Positions 32,063 to 40,379 are shown, counted from the stretch's first letter. The stretch is 64,000 nt of DNA from an uncultured Prevotellaceae bacterium (GCA_902792635.1 CADBAG010000009.1:18375-82374); one strand, 5' to 3'. Notes: a model not told the origin generated them from the letters alone. Numbers and translations: made by a program.

Positions 32063-32989
32063 TTAAAGAAGCCGTTTATGACGCAACAGAGCCCAACAAA
32101 CGAGACTGACACTGAACGAGATGGCTAAGGTTATTGGGAAGCCCCAGTTGTTATGCTCCAGTCCATTGATCACGTTCATGCCATACAGAGAGGCGATGAA
32201 GGTACCCGACTGCATGATGATCGTCACCGAGGTCAGTGTACGCATCGTGTTGTTCGTATTGTTGTTGATGATGCTTGAATAGGTATCCATTGTCGACTCT
32301 AAGATGTCCGAATAGATACTTGTTGTCTCCCGGGCCTGCGTCATCTCGATGTTGACGTCTTCAATGAGGTCGGCATCAAGCTCGTCGACCTGCAGCTTAA
32401 ACTTCAACTTCTGCAGCAAGTTCTCGTTGCCACGGATAGAGGTAATGAAGTAAGTGAGTGAGTCCTGAAGGCGGCTGAGTCCGATAAGGCTCTCATTATT
32501 GATCTCCTGGTCAAGGTTGTGCTTGGCTTTCTCAATGAGTGCATTGATCTGCTTCAACCGTTTCAGATACCAAACGGCCGAAGAGAGGAAGAGACGGAAG
32601 GTCATATCCACATAATCGGTGAATCCCACGCCGCGCTTCTGCTGATAGCTGACGAAGTCGAGCATCATATTGGTCTCGTAGAAGCATACGGTGATCGTTA
32701 CATCGCGCTTATGGATGATACCAAGCGGCACTGTAGTATAAGGTGTACGCGACCTTATCTCCTTGACATAAGGGATACGGAGGATGATGAGCGTCCAACC
32801 GTCATCATACTCGTAACGGGCGCGCTCATCAGTATCGCTGATGTCGCTTAAAAAATAATCGGGGATGTGAAATTTCTCTTCCAGTTCACGCTGATCCTCG
32901 TCTGTGGGACATGTGACCTGAATCCAGCAGTTAGGTGCCCACTCGTTGATGACGTGGAGCTCCTTCTCAATGTTCCAGTATGTTTTCAT
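32063..32989 (-). CDS. corA: CorA-family magnesium/cobalt channel
   Basis: 308 residues from the ATG at 32989; an ATG 13 codons earlier is less likely because the family starts near MKTYWNIEKE. A large cytoplasmic N-terminal domain is followed by two C-terminal membrane helices, with the pore motif GMN at 270-272 at the end of the first. It forms pentameric divalent-cation channels. The gene appears monocistronic, with a long leader (about 140 bases) that contains an imperfect GGATAAGCC/GGCTAATCC hairpin. Confidence 0.93.
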   Translation of the reverse strand: MKTYWNIEKELHVINEWAPNCWIQVTCPTDEDQRELEEKFHIPDYFLSDISDTDERARYEYDDGWTLIILRIPYVKEIRSRTPYTTVPLGIIHKRDVTITVCFYETNMMLDFVSYQQKRGVGFTDYVDMTFRLFLSSAVWYLKRLKQINALIEKAKHNLDQEINNESLIGLSRLQDSLTYFITSIRGNENLLQKLKFKLQVDELDADLIEDVNIEMTQARETTSIYSDILESTMDTYSSIINNNTNNTMRTLTSVTIIMQSGTFIASLYGMNVINGLEHNNWGFPITLAISFSVSLVCWALLRHKRLL

Positions 32990-33128
32990 AACAGCTAATC
33001 TCCTATCGTTACATGAGAAAACAATCATGTGTGGGGATTAGCCTCTTGGCTTATCCTCACGCTACCAATTGTTACTGTCCGCGTGATAATCGTCCATAGA
33101 TGTTTAATGAATTATTGTTTTGCGACTG

Positions 33129-33136
33129 CAAAAGTA
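33129..33136 (-). promoter_or_regulatory. -7 box of corA
   Basis: Reverse complement TACTTTTG. The resulting leader is about 135 bases. Confidence 0.62.
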
Positions 33137-33212
33137 TAGAAAAAAAACGGAGTGGCAAACGTTTCCTCCGTTTTTTTACACAATTATTTCGTTTTTCGTC
33201 TTGTCTTCTATC

Positions 33213-33300
33213 GCGCCACGGCCGAGTCGGAAATGCGCCACGGCCGAGGCGGAAACGCGTCACGGCCGAGGCGGAATCGCGCCACGTATGAGGCGCGATG
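33213..33300 (-). repeat. 22-base tandem array next to the pepD stop codon
   Basis: Four exact 22-base units starting GCGCCACGGCCGAGGCGG or a variant. The core CGCC...GGCG is palindromic. The array ends 5 bases from the pepD stop codon. Its period is the same as the cydB array, but the sequence is unrelated. Confidence 0.9.
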
Positions 33301-33305
33301 AAATT

Positions 33306-34760
33306 CTACTTTTCTGGGATCTGCTCCAATGCTGCAGTGAGTAGTTTCCAGAACGGTTCGGCGGTGTCAATCTTGAAGCGTTCGCTCGTGGTATGGGGCG
33401 AGAGGAGGGTAGGACCGAGGCTTACCACATCCATGCCCGGATACTTGCTGAGGATGACGGAGCACTCCAGTCCGGCGTGATCAGCCTGTACCGTAGCCTC
33501 CTGGCCTGTCTGCTCCTTATAGATCTTCTTCAGCAGGTTGAGGATCTCACTGTCGGGATTCGGGTCCCAGCCACCATAGCTTCCGCTGAGCTCTGTCTTC
33601 ATGCCAGCCATGGAGAAGCAGCTCTCAAGCATTGTGGCGACATACTCCTTCATGTCCTCACGGCTCGAGCGTGCGAGAATCTTGATAGCGGCCTTACCGG
33701 CTTCGATGTCGATGATAGCGAGGTTGGAAGATGTCTCCACGACTTCGGGATAAGAAGGAATCATGCGGATGACACCGTTGTGGCAAGCGAAGATAGCGTC
33801 GATGAGGTTGTCTTGGATTTCCACGGGAACAAGCTCTGCAGGCTTGTCCACCTCCTCAGTGAAGAATTCAACGTCTTTCTCAATGCCACGGAACTCATCC
33901 TCGATGGCGATACGTTGCTCCTCGACGAGACTCTTCAGCGTCTCTACCTCTTCCTTCGGCAGAGCCAGCACGACCTCAGCCTTGAAGGGGATAGCATTGC
34001 GCATGTTGCCGCCATGCCAGGAAGCAAGGCGTGCATCTGTCTCTGCTACAGCCTTGCGCACGAGACGTACCATCTCCTTGTTGGCATTGGCGCGGCCCTC
34101 GTTGATCTCCAGTCCTGAGTGACCACCGCGCAGACCCTTCAGCGTCACCTTCACAGCAGCCTCCTGGTCGTTGTCCACGGGCTTGTACTCGAGCGTTGAA
34201 GTGATATCAATGCCACCGGCTGAACCGATAACGAACTTGCCCCAGAGCTCAGAGTCGAGGTTCATGAGAATATCGCTGTGCAGCTCGCCTTCGGGAAGCT
34301 CATTGGCACCGTACATACCCGTCTCCTCGTCACGTGTGATCAGTGCTTCTACCGGGCCATGCTTGAGGTTTTTGTCTTCCATGATGCCCATGATAGCAGC
34401 TACACCCATGCCATCGTCGGAGCCGAGGGTCGTGCCTTTGGCATGCACCCATCCGTCTTCGATGTAAGTCTCGATGGGGTCAGTCTCGAAGTTATGCGTA
34501 GAGTCAGGCGCTTTCTGCGGCACCATGTCCATGTGGGCCTGCAGCAGCACGGTCTTGCGGTTCTCATAGCCCGGGGTAGCGGGCTTGCGCATCACGATGT
34601 TGCCTGCGGGGTCTTTGAAAGCCTCGACACCGACGCGCTTGGCAAAGTCGAGCAGGAACTGCTGCACCTTCTCTACATGTCCGCTTGGACGGGGAATCTG
34701 TGTGAGATCATCGAAGTTCTGCCAGATGGCAGCGGGTTGAAGATTGCGGATTTCACTCAT
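33306..34760 (-). CDS. pepD: Aminoacyl-histidine dipeptidase (PepD, M20 family)
   Basis: 484 residues. Metal-site motifs are LLQAHMDMVPQK (His, Asp), GTTLGSDDGMGVAAIMGIME (bridging Asp), TRDEETGMYGA (general-base Glu pair) and, late, VVSLGPTLLSPHTTSERFKI (His). RGGHSGLEI starts the lid/dimerisation domain. The enzyme hydrolyses Xaa-His and other dipeptides in the cytoplasm. It has no close operon partner: the flippase-like gene is 60 bases upstream in the same direction. Confidence 0.95.
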   Translation of the reverse strand: MSEIRNLQPAAIWQNFDDLTQIPRPSGHVEKVQQFLLDFAKRVGVEAFKDPAGNIVMRKPATPGYENRKTVLLQAHMDMVPQKAPDSTHNFETDPIETYIEDGWVHAKGTTLGSDDGMGVAAIMGIMEDKNLKHGPVEALITRDEETGMYGANELPEGELHSDILMNLDSELWGKFVIGSAGGIDITSTLEYKPVDNDQEAAVKVTLKGLRGGHSGLEINEGRANANKEMVRLVRKAVAETDARLASWHGGNMRNAIPFKAEVVLALPKEEVETLKSLVEEQRIAIEDEFRGIEKDVEFFTEEVDKPAELVPVEIQDNLIDAIFACHNGVIRMIPSYPEVVETSSNLAIIDIEAGKAAIKILARSSREDMKEYVATMLESCFSMAGMKTELSGSYGGWDPNPDSEILNLLKKIYKEQTGQEATVQADHAGLECSVILSKYPGMDVVSLGPTLLSPHTTSERFKIDTAEPFWKLLTAALEQIPEK

Positions 34761-34820
34761 AGTCTTTGGTTATTAATAATTTATATTCTGTGTAATATCA
34801 GTTGTCTTATGGATTATTCC

Positions 34821-35819
34821 TCAGGAGGCGTCAGCTACTTGTCGTTTCTTCGTCAGTGTCAGGGCTATCCATCCGTAGATGCCGAGAAGCAGGACAAGTA
34901 GCGTCTGAACAGTGTGCACGATAAGCACGAAGTAGAGCGCACTGTTGGCTGCCACGCCATAGAGGATGAGCATCGTCTTCACGGCAAAGTGCCAGGGACC
35001 GGCGCCGTTGGGCGTAGGTACGATGACAGCGATGGAACCGACGATGAAAGTCACCATGGCGCAGGCTGCTCCTAAATGGGAGGTTGCCTCGAAGCAGAAG
35101 AACGTCAGATAATAGTGCAGGAAATAGCACGCCCAGATGCCGATGCTGAAGAAGATGAAGAGGGGCACATTGCGCACATTCTTCACGGAGATGATGCCGG
35201 ACCACAGTCCGATGAATGTCTCCTTCACCTTATTATATATAGAGAGCTTTCTCAGAATGAACCAGATAAGGCCCACGGCTGCCAAGCCGCAGATGATCGT
35301 CACCCACCATCCGGCGGTTGTGAACTGTCCTAAGAGCTCATCAATACGCGTGCCTGTGCGCGAGAAAAAGCGATGGAAGACGGGTAACTGCCACAGGAAG
35401 GTGAAGAGCGTGAGGGCAAGGATGAGCACGGTGTCGATAGCGCGCTCCGTAACCACGGTACCGAGCGATTTCGGGAACGACACACCGTCCCAGCGCCGCA
35501 GTACGCCACAGCGAGCAAATTCTCCGATACGGGGAATGAGCAGACTTGAGGCATAAGAGACGAAGATGCTGTTCACTGCCACGCTCTGTCGCGGTTTCTC
35601 ACCGAGGGGTTCTAAAGTCTGTCTCCAGCGCCATCCGCGGAACACCTGAGCGAAGATACCGAAAGGGAAAGAGAGAATCATCCACGTCCAGTCCATCTGG
35701 TGAAGCATTACACCTTCAATACTGCGGATGTTGAAGCCACGGTACATCCAATAAAGGATTGCACCGCCCAATAGCAAGGACATTGCTACCTGCAACAACG
35801 TGTTTATCTTCTTCTTCAT
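34821..35819 (-). CDS. Flippase-like (LPG synthase N-terminal/UPF0104) membrane protein
   Basis: 332 residues from the ATG at 35819; 35825 is an equally possible start. Roughly eight hydrophobic helices. Family marks are FGIFAQVFRGWRWRQTLEPL near residue 60, SLLIPRIGEFARCGVLRRWD near 100, and the later SIAVIVPTPNGAGPWHFAVK. This is the flippase-like domain of lysylphosphatidylglycerol synthases, but without the C-terminal acyltransferase half, so no aminoacylation is implied. The substrate is unknown. It is divergent from menC. Confidence 0.85.
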   Translation of the reverse strand: MKKKINTLLQVAMSLLLGGAILYWMYRGFNIRSIEGVMLHQMDWTWMILSFPFGIFAQVFRGWRWRQTLEPLGEKPRQSVAVNSIFVSYASSLLIPRIGEFARCGVLRRWDGVSFPKSLGTVVTERAIDTVLILALTLFTFLWQLPVFHRFFSRTGTRIDELLGQFTTAGWWVTIICGLAAVGLIWFILRKLSIYNKVKETFIGLWSGIISVKNVRNVPLFIFFSIGIWACYFLHYYLTFFCFEATSHLGAACAMVTFIVGSIAVIVPTPNGAGPWHFAVKTMLILYGVAANSALYFVLIVHTVQTLLVLLLGIYGWIALTLTKKRQVADAS

Positions 35820-35834
35820 TTCCATTTCAATACG

Positions 35835-35842
35835 CAAAATTA
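35835..35842 (-). promoter_or_regulatory. -7 box of the flippase-like gene
   Basis: Reverse complement TAATTTTG, 10-16 bases before the candidate start codons. Confidence 0.5.
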
Positions 35843-35939
35843 TAAAAAATAAATGAGATACCTTCTCCATGCAATGACTTTTTGATTCCTTTGCACTTGT
35901 GAAACAATATACTTTTTAATAAAGCGTTAGTTTGATATA

Positions 35940-36974
35940 ATGATTAAGATAGATATTTCGTCGAAGATCTTGCATTTCAAGCAACCTGCAGGAACTTCGC
36001 GTGGTGTGTACACTACACATCGCTCTTATTATGTGACGCTTGAGAAAGAAGGGGTCAAGGGAGTGGGCGAATGCTCCATCCTGCCTGATCTCAGTTGTGA
36101 TGCCATGCCGTGGCCACGCTATGAGGCCGTGCTGCGCAAGACGTGCGAGCTTGTGGAGCAAATGGGTGGAATCCCTTATGAGATGCTGCGCCCTTACCCT
36201 TCTATCCTCTTTGGCCTGGAGACGGCTTTCGCACAGGTGGATGCACATGGTTCTACGGCTTTGTCGGAGACGCCCTTCTCGCGCGGTGAGGAAGGTATTC
36301 CTATCAATGGACTCGTGTGGATGGGCTCTTTCGAAGAAATGTATGCTCGGTTGGAAGAAAAACTGCAGCAGGGCTTTCATTGCGTGAAACTGAAGATTGG
36401 CGCCATAGACTTCTCACGTGAGCTCGAGCTTGTTCGGCATATCCGCAAGCATTTCTCGAAAGAGCAGATAGAATTGCGAGTGGATGCCAATGGTGGATTC
36501 ACGCCTGAGAATGCCATGCAGCGCCTGAGAGATCTCGCAAAGTATGATATCCACTCCATAGAGCAGCCTGTCAAGCAGCATCAGTGGAGAGAGATGGCGT
36601 TCCTCTGTAAGGAGTCGCCGTTGCCTATTGCGCTCGACGAGGAACTCATTGGCGTGAATCAGCCTGAACAGAAGGCGCGGTTGCTCGACACCATTCATCC
36701 GGCTTATATTGTGCTTAAACCGAGTCTTCATGGTGGAATGATGGGGTGCAGAGAATGGATAAGGCTGGCACGCGAGCGTGGCATAGGGTCGTGGATCACT
36801 TCGGCCCTGGAGAGCAATGTAGGGCTCAATGCTATCGCTCATTTCTGTGCAGAGGTCTATGGACCGCATATCACGATGCCGCAGGGTCTGGGCACAGGAC
36901 TGCTTTATATGGATAATATCGACCGGCCGTTGGAGATTATTGGGGATAAGCTATGGTACTTGAAGAATTCTTAG
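35940..36974 (+). CDS. menC: o-Succinylbenzoate synthase (MenC)
   Basis: 344 residues of the enolase superfamily. The catalytic lysine motif VKLKIGA is near residue 145, metal ligands are in RVDANGGF, SIEQPV and ALDEEL, and the second lysine is in VLKPSLHGGMMG. It dehydrates SHCHC to o-succinylbenzoate in menaquinone synthesis. The next gene, menE, starts 22 bases before its stop, so the two are coupled. Other men genes are not in the window. Menaquinone would serve the cytochrome bd oxidase encoded at 11-14 kb. Confidence 0.93.
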   Translation: MIKIDISSKILHFKQPAGTSRGVYTTHRSYYVTLEKEGVKGVGECSILPDLSCDAMPWPRYEAVLRKTCELVEQMGGIPYEMLRPYPSILFGLETAFAQVDAHGSTALSETPFSRGEEGIPINGLVWMGSFEEMYARLEEKLQQGFHCVKLKIGAIDFSRELELVRHIRKHFSKEQIELRVDANGGFTPENAMQRLRDLAKYDIHSIEQPVKQHQWREMAFLCKESPLPIALDEELIGVNQPEQKARLLDTIHPAYIVLKPSLHGGMMGCREWIRLARERGIGSWITSALESNVGLNAIAHFCAEVYGPHITMPQGLGTGLLYMDNIDRPLEIIGDKLWYLKNS

Positions 36975-37972
36975 ACGAATGGCACAATGACAACCCCACG
37001 GTGCTTGTGCATACGAGTGGTTCTACGGGCAAGCCGAAACCGATGTGGGTGGAGAAGCAGAAGATGCTTAACTCGGCGCGTATCACTTGTGATTTCCTTG
37101 GATTAAAGCCTGGAGACTCAGCACTGCTCTGCATGCCCCTCGATTATATCGCGGGAAAGATGGTTGTTGTAAGGGCGATAGAACGAAAGCTAAAGCTCGT
37201 AAATATAGCGCCTTGCGGTCATCCTATGGCGAACGCTGAGCCCACGACGTTTGCTGCTATGGTACCTCTGCAGGTGTACAACTCCTTGCAGGTGCCGGAA
37301 GAAAAACAAAAACTGATGGCAATCCGACATCTAATCATCGGAGGTGGGGCTATTGATGAGGAGATGGCTGATGCTTTGCGCGCCTTCCCTAATAATGTGT
37401 GGAGCACCTATGGCATGACGGAGACGCTCTCTCATATTGCGCTGCGCCGGCTCAATGGCGAGGAAGCAAGCGAGTGGTATACGCCCTTTGATACGGTAGA
37501 GGTCTCGCAGGATGAAGATGGCTGTCTCGTGATCAATGCGCCGCTCGTTCATGATGGGGTATTGAAGACAAATGACCGGGTGGAGATGCGCAAGGATAAG
37601 ACAACTGGAAGACAACAGTTTAGAATTGTTGGTCGTAAAGATAATATCATAGATTCGGGAGGAATCAAGATACAGATTGAAGAGGTAGAACGACTGCTAA
37701 AACCGCATCTCAGTGTGCCTTTTATGATCACGAAAACACCCAATAAAAAGTTCGGTGAAGTGGTCGTGTTGTTGTGTGGAAAACCTTTCGATGGAGTGTC
37801 ATCTTCCTCTTCTGATTCAATGCTTTCAGAAGAAGAATTGCGCAACATTTGCACGAAAGTATTGCCTCCTTATTGGGCCCCGAAGAAATATGTATTTGTA
37901 GATAAGCTGCCGATGACGGAGACGGGAAAGCCGGCAAGAGCGGAGGCGGAGAAACTTGTGCGTGATCTATGA
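36953..37972 (+). CDS. menE: o-Succinylbenzoate-CoA ligase (MenE)
   Basis: 339 residues, short for the acyl-CoA synthetase superfamily: it begins directly at the P-loop (TSGSTGKPKPM, about 21-31), so the usual N-terminal region is absent. Adenylate-forming motifs follow: WSTYGMTETLSH, KTNDRVEMRKD, and FRIVGRKDNIIDSGGIKIQI. The C-terminal lysine motif is MTETGKPAR. Together with menC upstream this identifies the menaquinone enzyme. Reduced length seems usual for Bacteroidota MenE, as I recall. Confidence 0.9.
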   Translation: MVLEEFLDEWHNDNPTVLVHTSGSTGKPKPMWVEKQKMLNSARITCDFLGLKPGDSALLCMPLDYIAGKMVVVRAIERKLKLVNIAPCGHPMANAEPTTFAAMVPLQVYNSLQVPEEKQKLMAIRHLIIGGGAIDEEMADALRAFPNNVWSTYGMTETLSHIALRRLNGEEASEWYTPFDTVEVSQDEDGCLVINAPLVHDGVLKTNDRVEMRKDKTTGRQQFRIVGRKDNIIDSGGIKIQIEEVERLLKPHLSVPFMITKTPNKKFGEVVVLLCGKPFDGVSSSSSDSMLSEEELRNICTKVLPPYWAPKKYVFVDKLPMTETGKPARAEAEKLVRDL

Positions 37973-37994
37973 TGCTTGCTCTGAATGGTATAAC

Positions 37995-38021
37995 CGTAGG
38001 GCGGCCCTTGTGGCCGCCCTA
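37995..38021. repeat. R4 hairpin between menE and the RHH-like gene
   Basis: CGTAGGGCGGCCCTTGTGGC then CGCCCTA; a GC-rich hairpin between convergent genes that could also terminate transcription. Confidence 0.82.
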
Positions 38022-38025
38022 ATAT

Positions 38026-38544
38026 CTATTTCCCTAAGAACTTGTCTACTGCCTCAATGATGATATCGTTGAGCGTGATGCGGTTGAGCTGGGAGTCGTT
38101 CATCGCTTTATACTGGAGCATGCGGGCATAGAGCGACTGTGGCATACGGCATCCGACACTCTTGATGGGCTCTCCTGCATATTTTGCATTGCGGTCCGGG
38201 ACCTCATGGCGTTGGGCCGCATTTAGTTTGGGTGCCTCCTCAACCGTTTTTCTCGATCTCGAGCGAGTGGTTGTGGCTCTCGGATGTCGTGGAGCTGTTT
38301 GCTGTCTTGGTTCGGGCTGAACTTCTACCTGTGGCTGCTCTTGAGGTTGTTCCTGCGGCTGCTCTTGAACGGAAGCCTGTACTTGCGGTTCAATGTTTGC
38401 TTGTGCGTTTGCGTGCAATGGTGCACTATTGCTTTGTTCTATAACTTTCTCTGTATCAGACGAATTATCTACGTTCTCTTTGCCGGCTTGTAGCATCTTT
38501 GCGAGCTGGCTCTGTAGACTATTGGTGTTTCTCTTGATCTTCAT
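38026..38544 (-). CDS. Small basic partition-partner-like protein (possible RHH)
   Basis: 172 residues. The N-terminus is basic. The middle (about 55-105) is low-complexity Glu/Gln/Pro with EQPQEQPQEQPQ encoded by 12-base repeats, followed by an Arg-rich stretch (HPRATTTRSRSRKTVEE). The C-terminal 45 residues (SVGCRMPQSLYARMLQYKAM, then ITLNDIIIEAVDKFLG) look like a ribbon-helix-helix or DUF3408-type DNA-binding domain. It lies 62 bases downstream of a ParA-type ATPase, so the most likely role is centromere binding for that ATPase. The domain call is tentative. Confidence 0.65.
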   Translation of the reverse strand: MKIKRNTNSLQSQLAKMLQAGKENVDNSSDTEKVIEQSNSAPLHANAQANIEPQVQASVQEQPQEQPQEQPQVEVQPEPRQQTAPRHPRATTTRSRSRKTVEEAPKLNAAQRHEVPDRNAKYAGEPIKSVGCRMPQSLYARMLQYKAMNDSQLNRITLNDIIIEAVDKFLGK

Positions 38545-38564
38545 AATCTTTTTTATTGTTGCTT

Positions 38565-38593
38565 TGCAGGGGCGGCCCTGGTGGCCGTCCGCA
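38565..38593. repeat. R4 hairpin between parA-2 and its partner
   Basis: TGCAGGGGCGGCCCTGGTGG then CCGTCCGCA, in the 62-base intercistronic gap. Confidence 0.85.
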
Positions 38594-38606
38594 AAGTAGT
38601 TGGTGT

Positions 38607-39464
38607 TTATTCTTCTCCGAAAATGGTTTCTGCCACCTTCATGTAATCCTCAGCTGCGCGACAGGTGGGTGCGTAGTTGATGACATCTGTCATGCGAGTC
38701 TGTGCTTCTGCCACCTTCACGGAACGGTGGATGGGGGTAGGGATGAGCGAGTCCTCAAAGTTGTTTTCCAGAAAGTCCTGAAGCTCATTGGTGATGACGA
38801 GCTGACTGTTGACCATTGTTGGGAGAAGCAACATGTTCTCGAGGTTAGGGTTAAGTTCCTTCTTGATCTGCTTGGCTTGCTCGAGAATACTTCCCACACC
38901 GGTCACACTCAGACCTTCCATCTGGATGGGTACGAGGAGCGTGGTTGCCATTGCCATGGCGTTACAGGTGCTCTGAGAAAGCGAAGGCGGACAGTCGATG
39001 AGCATGTAGTCGAAGTCCTCGAAGACATTCCCAGTAGCTTCTTTCTCATCGATGGCTCCGTTGGTCATGTTGAAATAGCCTTGCATGACACACTTGGCGA
39101 GAACAAGGCGGGGAATGTTCTGACCGAAGAGCGATACATCTATGTTCTGCATCTCTGCTGAACCCGGAACATAATAGATACCAGATGGTGATGTGTAGAC
39201 GGGTATCTTGGCCACCTTTGTCATGGCGTCGTAGATGGTCATGCGTGCATACTCCGGCAGTGTCTTTCGGAGGTCGTTCCATCCTAAGAGAAAGGATAGG
39301 TTACACTGTGGGTCGAGATCCATCACAATCACGCGCTTCTGCGGGTGCATCTTATGAAGACATGCTGCAAGTGTCTGTACAGTTGTCGTCTTACCTACGC
39401 CTCCCTTGAAGTTTGTTACGGAGAGGACGTCGTTCAACTGATGCTTCATTGTCTTTTCTTCCAT
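38607..39464 (-). CDS. ParA-family ATPase, plasmid/type Ib-like
   Basis: 285 residues from the ATG at 39464; an inner ATG at 39449 is possible. The deviant Walker A KGGVGKTT is at 20-27, VIVMDLDPQCNLSFLLGW carries Walker A', and YMLIDCPPSLSQSTCNAM is Walker B. There is no N-terminal HTH domain. It differs clearly from the chromosomal ParA at 3.5 kb and resembles ParA/TraA proteins of plasmids and conjugative elements. The gene is preceded by a roughly 330-base leader full of phased repeats and followed by a small DNA-binding-like gene: a partition cassette without other plasmid genes nearby. Confidence 0.9.
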   Translation of the reverse strand: MEEKTMKHQLNDVLSVTNFKGGVGKTTTVQTLAACLHKMHPQKRVIVMDLDPQCNLSFLLGWNDLRKTLPEYARMTIYDAMTKVAKIPVYTSPSGIYYVPGSAEMQNIDVSLFGQNIPRLVLAKCVMQGYFNMTNGAIDEKEATGNVFEDFDYMLIDCPPSLSQSTCNAMAMATTLLVPIQMEGLSVTGVGSILEQAKQIKKELNPNLENMLLLPTMVNSQLVITNELQDFLENNFEDSLIPTPIHRSVKVAEAQTRMTDVINYAPTCRAAEDYMKVAETIFGEE

Positions 39465-39778
39465 TGTTTTATTGTCTTATTGTATTATTGCCTTTTTGAA
39501 TTATTGCTTTGTTGTATCTTTGTCCTTTTGTGCTATTGCGTGCAATTATACTCTTGTTGTTGTGTACAATCGTGCGCTTAATATTGTTCTTTTGCGTGCA
39601 ATTAATATTGCTTTATTGCGTGCAATGGAACTTGTTTTATTGCGTGCAATAAAGTTTGTTTAATTGTGCGCAACCGTTCATTTGCTGTTGTTTCGTTGTG
39701 TGCAATATCCTTTGTTCTGTTGCGTGCAATTTTAATTGAATAGTTGTATTGTTGTGTCGTTGTGTAATTGCGTGCAAT
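39464..39778 (-). repeat. Phased 8-base array with iteron-like sites in the leader of parA-2
   Basis: TTG occurs at 39464, 39472, 39480 and then at nearly every eighth base to 39768. Within this phase, TTGCGTGCAAT occurs at 39536, 39592, 39616, 39640, 39720 and 39768. Variants occur at 39560 (TTGTGTACAAT), 39664 (TTGTGCGCAAC) and 39696 (TTGTGTGCAAT). Spacings between successive sites are 24, 32, 24, 24, 24, 32, 24 and 48 bases. Likely an operator or centromere. Confidence 0.88.
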
Positions 39779-39802
39779 CTATCAATCGGTCATTTGCTTT
39801 TG

Positions 39803-39832
39803 CAAAGATACGAAATAATTGTTAGGCCCAAA
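39803..39832 (-). promoter_or_regulatory. parA-2 promoter
   Basis: On the minus strand TTTG (39829-39832), an 18-base spacer and TATCTTTG (39803-39810). The message would start near 39797 and carry the whole phased array as a roughly 330-base leader. Confidence 0.65.
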
Positions 39833-39882
39833 AATAAAACGGAAGGAAAGTTCTGTAGCGACAGAATAAAGACTTAATATTG

Positions 39883-40332
39883 TCAAAGTTCTTCGTATTT
39901 TGGCATATGATCTAAGAATAAATATTTTTTATCGGCTGTATCAAACTTGCAGCAATAATGGTTGAGGCCGTTGGAGACTACAAGATACTGGGCATGCAAC
40001 TGGAGGTTGTATGCCATAATCTGATCGAAGACGCGCTGCGTGATTTGGATGTGGGGCGCCTTGAACTCAATGATCATCCGCGGCTTGAGCATCCGGTCGT
40101 AGAGCACGCTGTCGGCTCTGAGATCCTTAGTGCCGATGCGGAGCGGGACCTCGTTGGCGAGTAGAGCAGTGGGGTAGCCGAGTGAAGACGTGAGCCAGTG
40201 GATGAAGTGCTGGCGCACCCATTCCTCCGGTGTCAGGGCTACCCAACGGCGGCGCAGCGGGTCGAGGACCTGGTAATGGCCTTCAGTGCCCCGCAATTTT
40301 ATGTCGTATGATGGAAGGTTTAGTCGAATCAT
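39883..40332 (-). CDS. Stand-alone HsdR N-terminal-like nuclease-fold protein
   Basis: 149 residues. The sequence resembles the HSDR_N_2 domain of type I restriction R subunits: LTPEEWVRQHFIHWLTSSLG, then RIGTKDLRADSVLYDRMLKP and RMIIEFKAPHIQITQRVFDQ. The Asp of DSVLYD and Glu-Phe-Lys of IIEFKAP form a PD-(D/E)XK-like site. There is no helicase and no HsdM/HsdS nearby, so this is not a type I system. Stand-alone proteins of this kind are common in Bacteroidota; their role is unknown. It is divergent from holA, with face-to-face promoters. Confidence 0.82.
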   Translation of the reverse strand: MIRLNLPSYDIKLRGTEGHYQVLDPLRRRWVALTPEEWVRQHFIHWLTSSLGYPTALLANEVPLRIGTKDLRADSVLYDRMLKPRMIIEFKAPHIQITQRVFDQIMAYNLQLHAQYLVVSNGLNHYCCKFDTADKKYLFLDHMPKYEEL

Positions 40333-40337
40333 TTTAT

Positions 40338-40353
40338 TAACTTTGCAAAGATA
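40338..40353. promoter_or_regulatory. Abutting divergent -7 boxes (holA and HsdR-N-like gene)
   Basis: TAACTTTG (40338-40345, plus) and the reverse complement TATCTTTG (40346-40353, minus) sit end to end, sharing the palindromic centre CTTTGCAAAG. Each start point falls inside the other box. Confidence 0.62.
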
Positions 40354-40379
40354 ATAAATAAATTGAAGAGTTTAAGCCA

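Noticed and set aside
39464-39778. Plasmid replication origin with iterons
   Set aside because: No replication initiator gene is nearby and the array lies in the leader of a ParA gene; a partition site or operator fits better, though an origin is not excluded.
39883-40332. Type I restriction system
   Set aside because: Only an HsdR N-terminal-like domain is present; no helicase, HsdM or HsdS gene is found near it.
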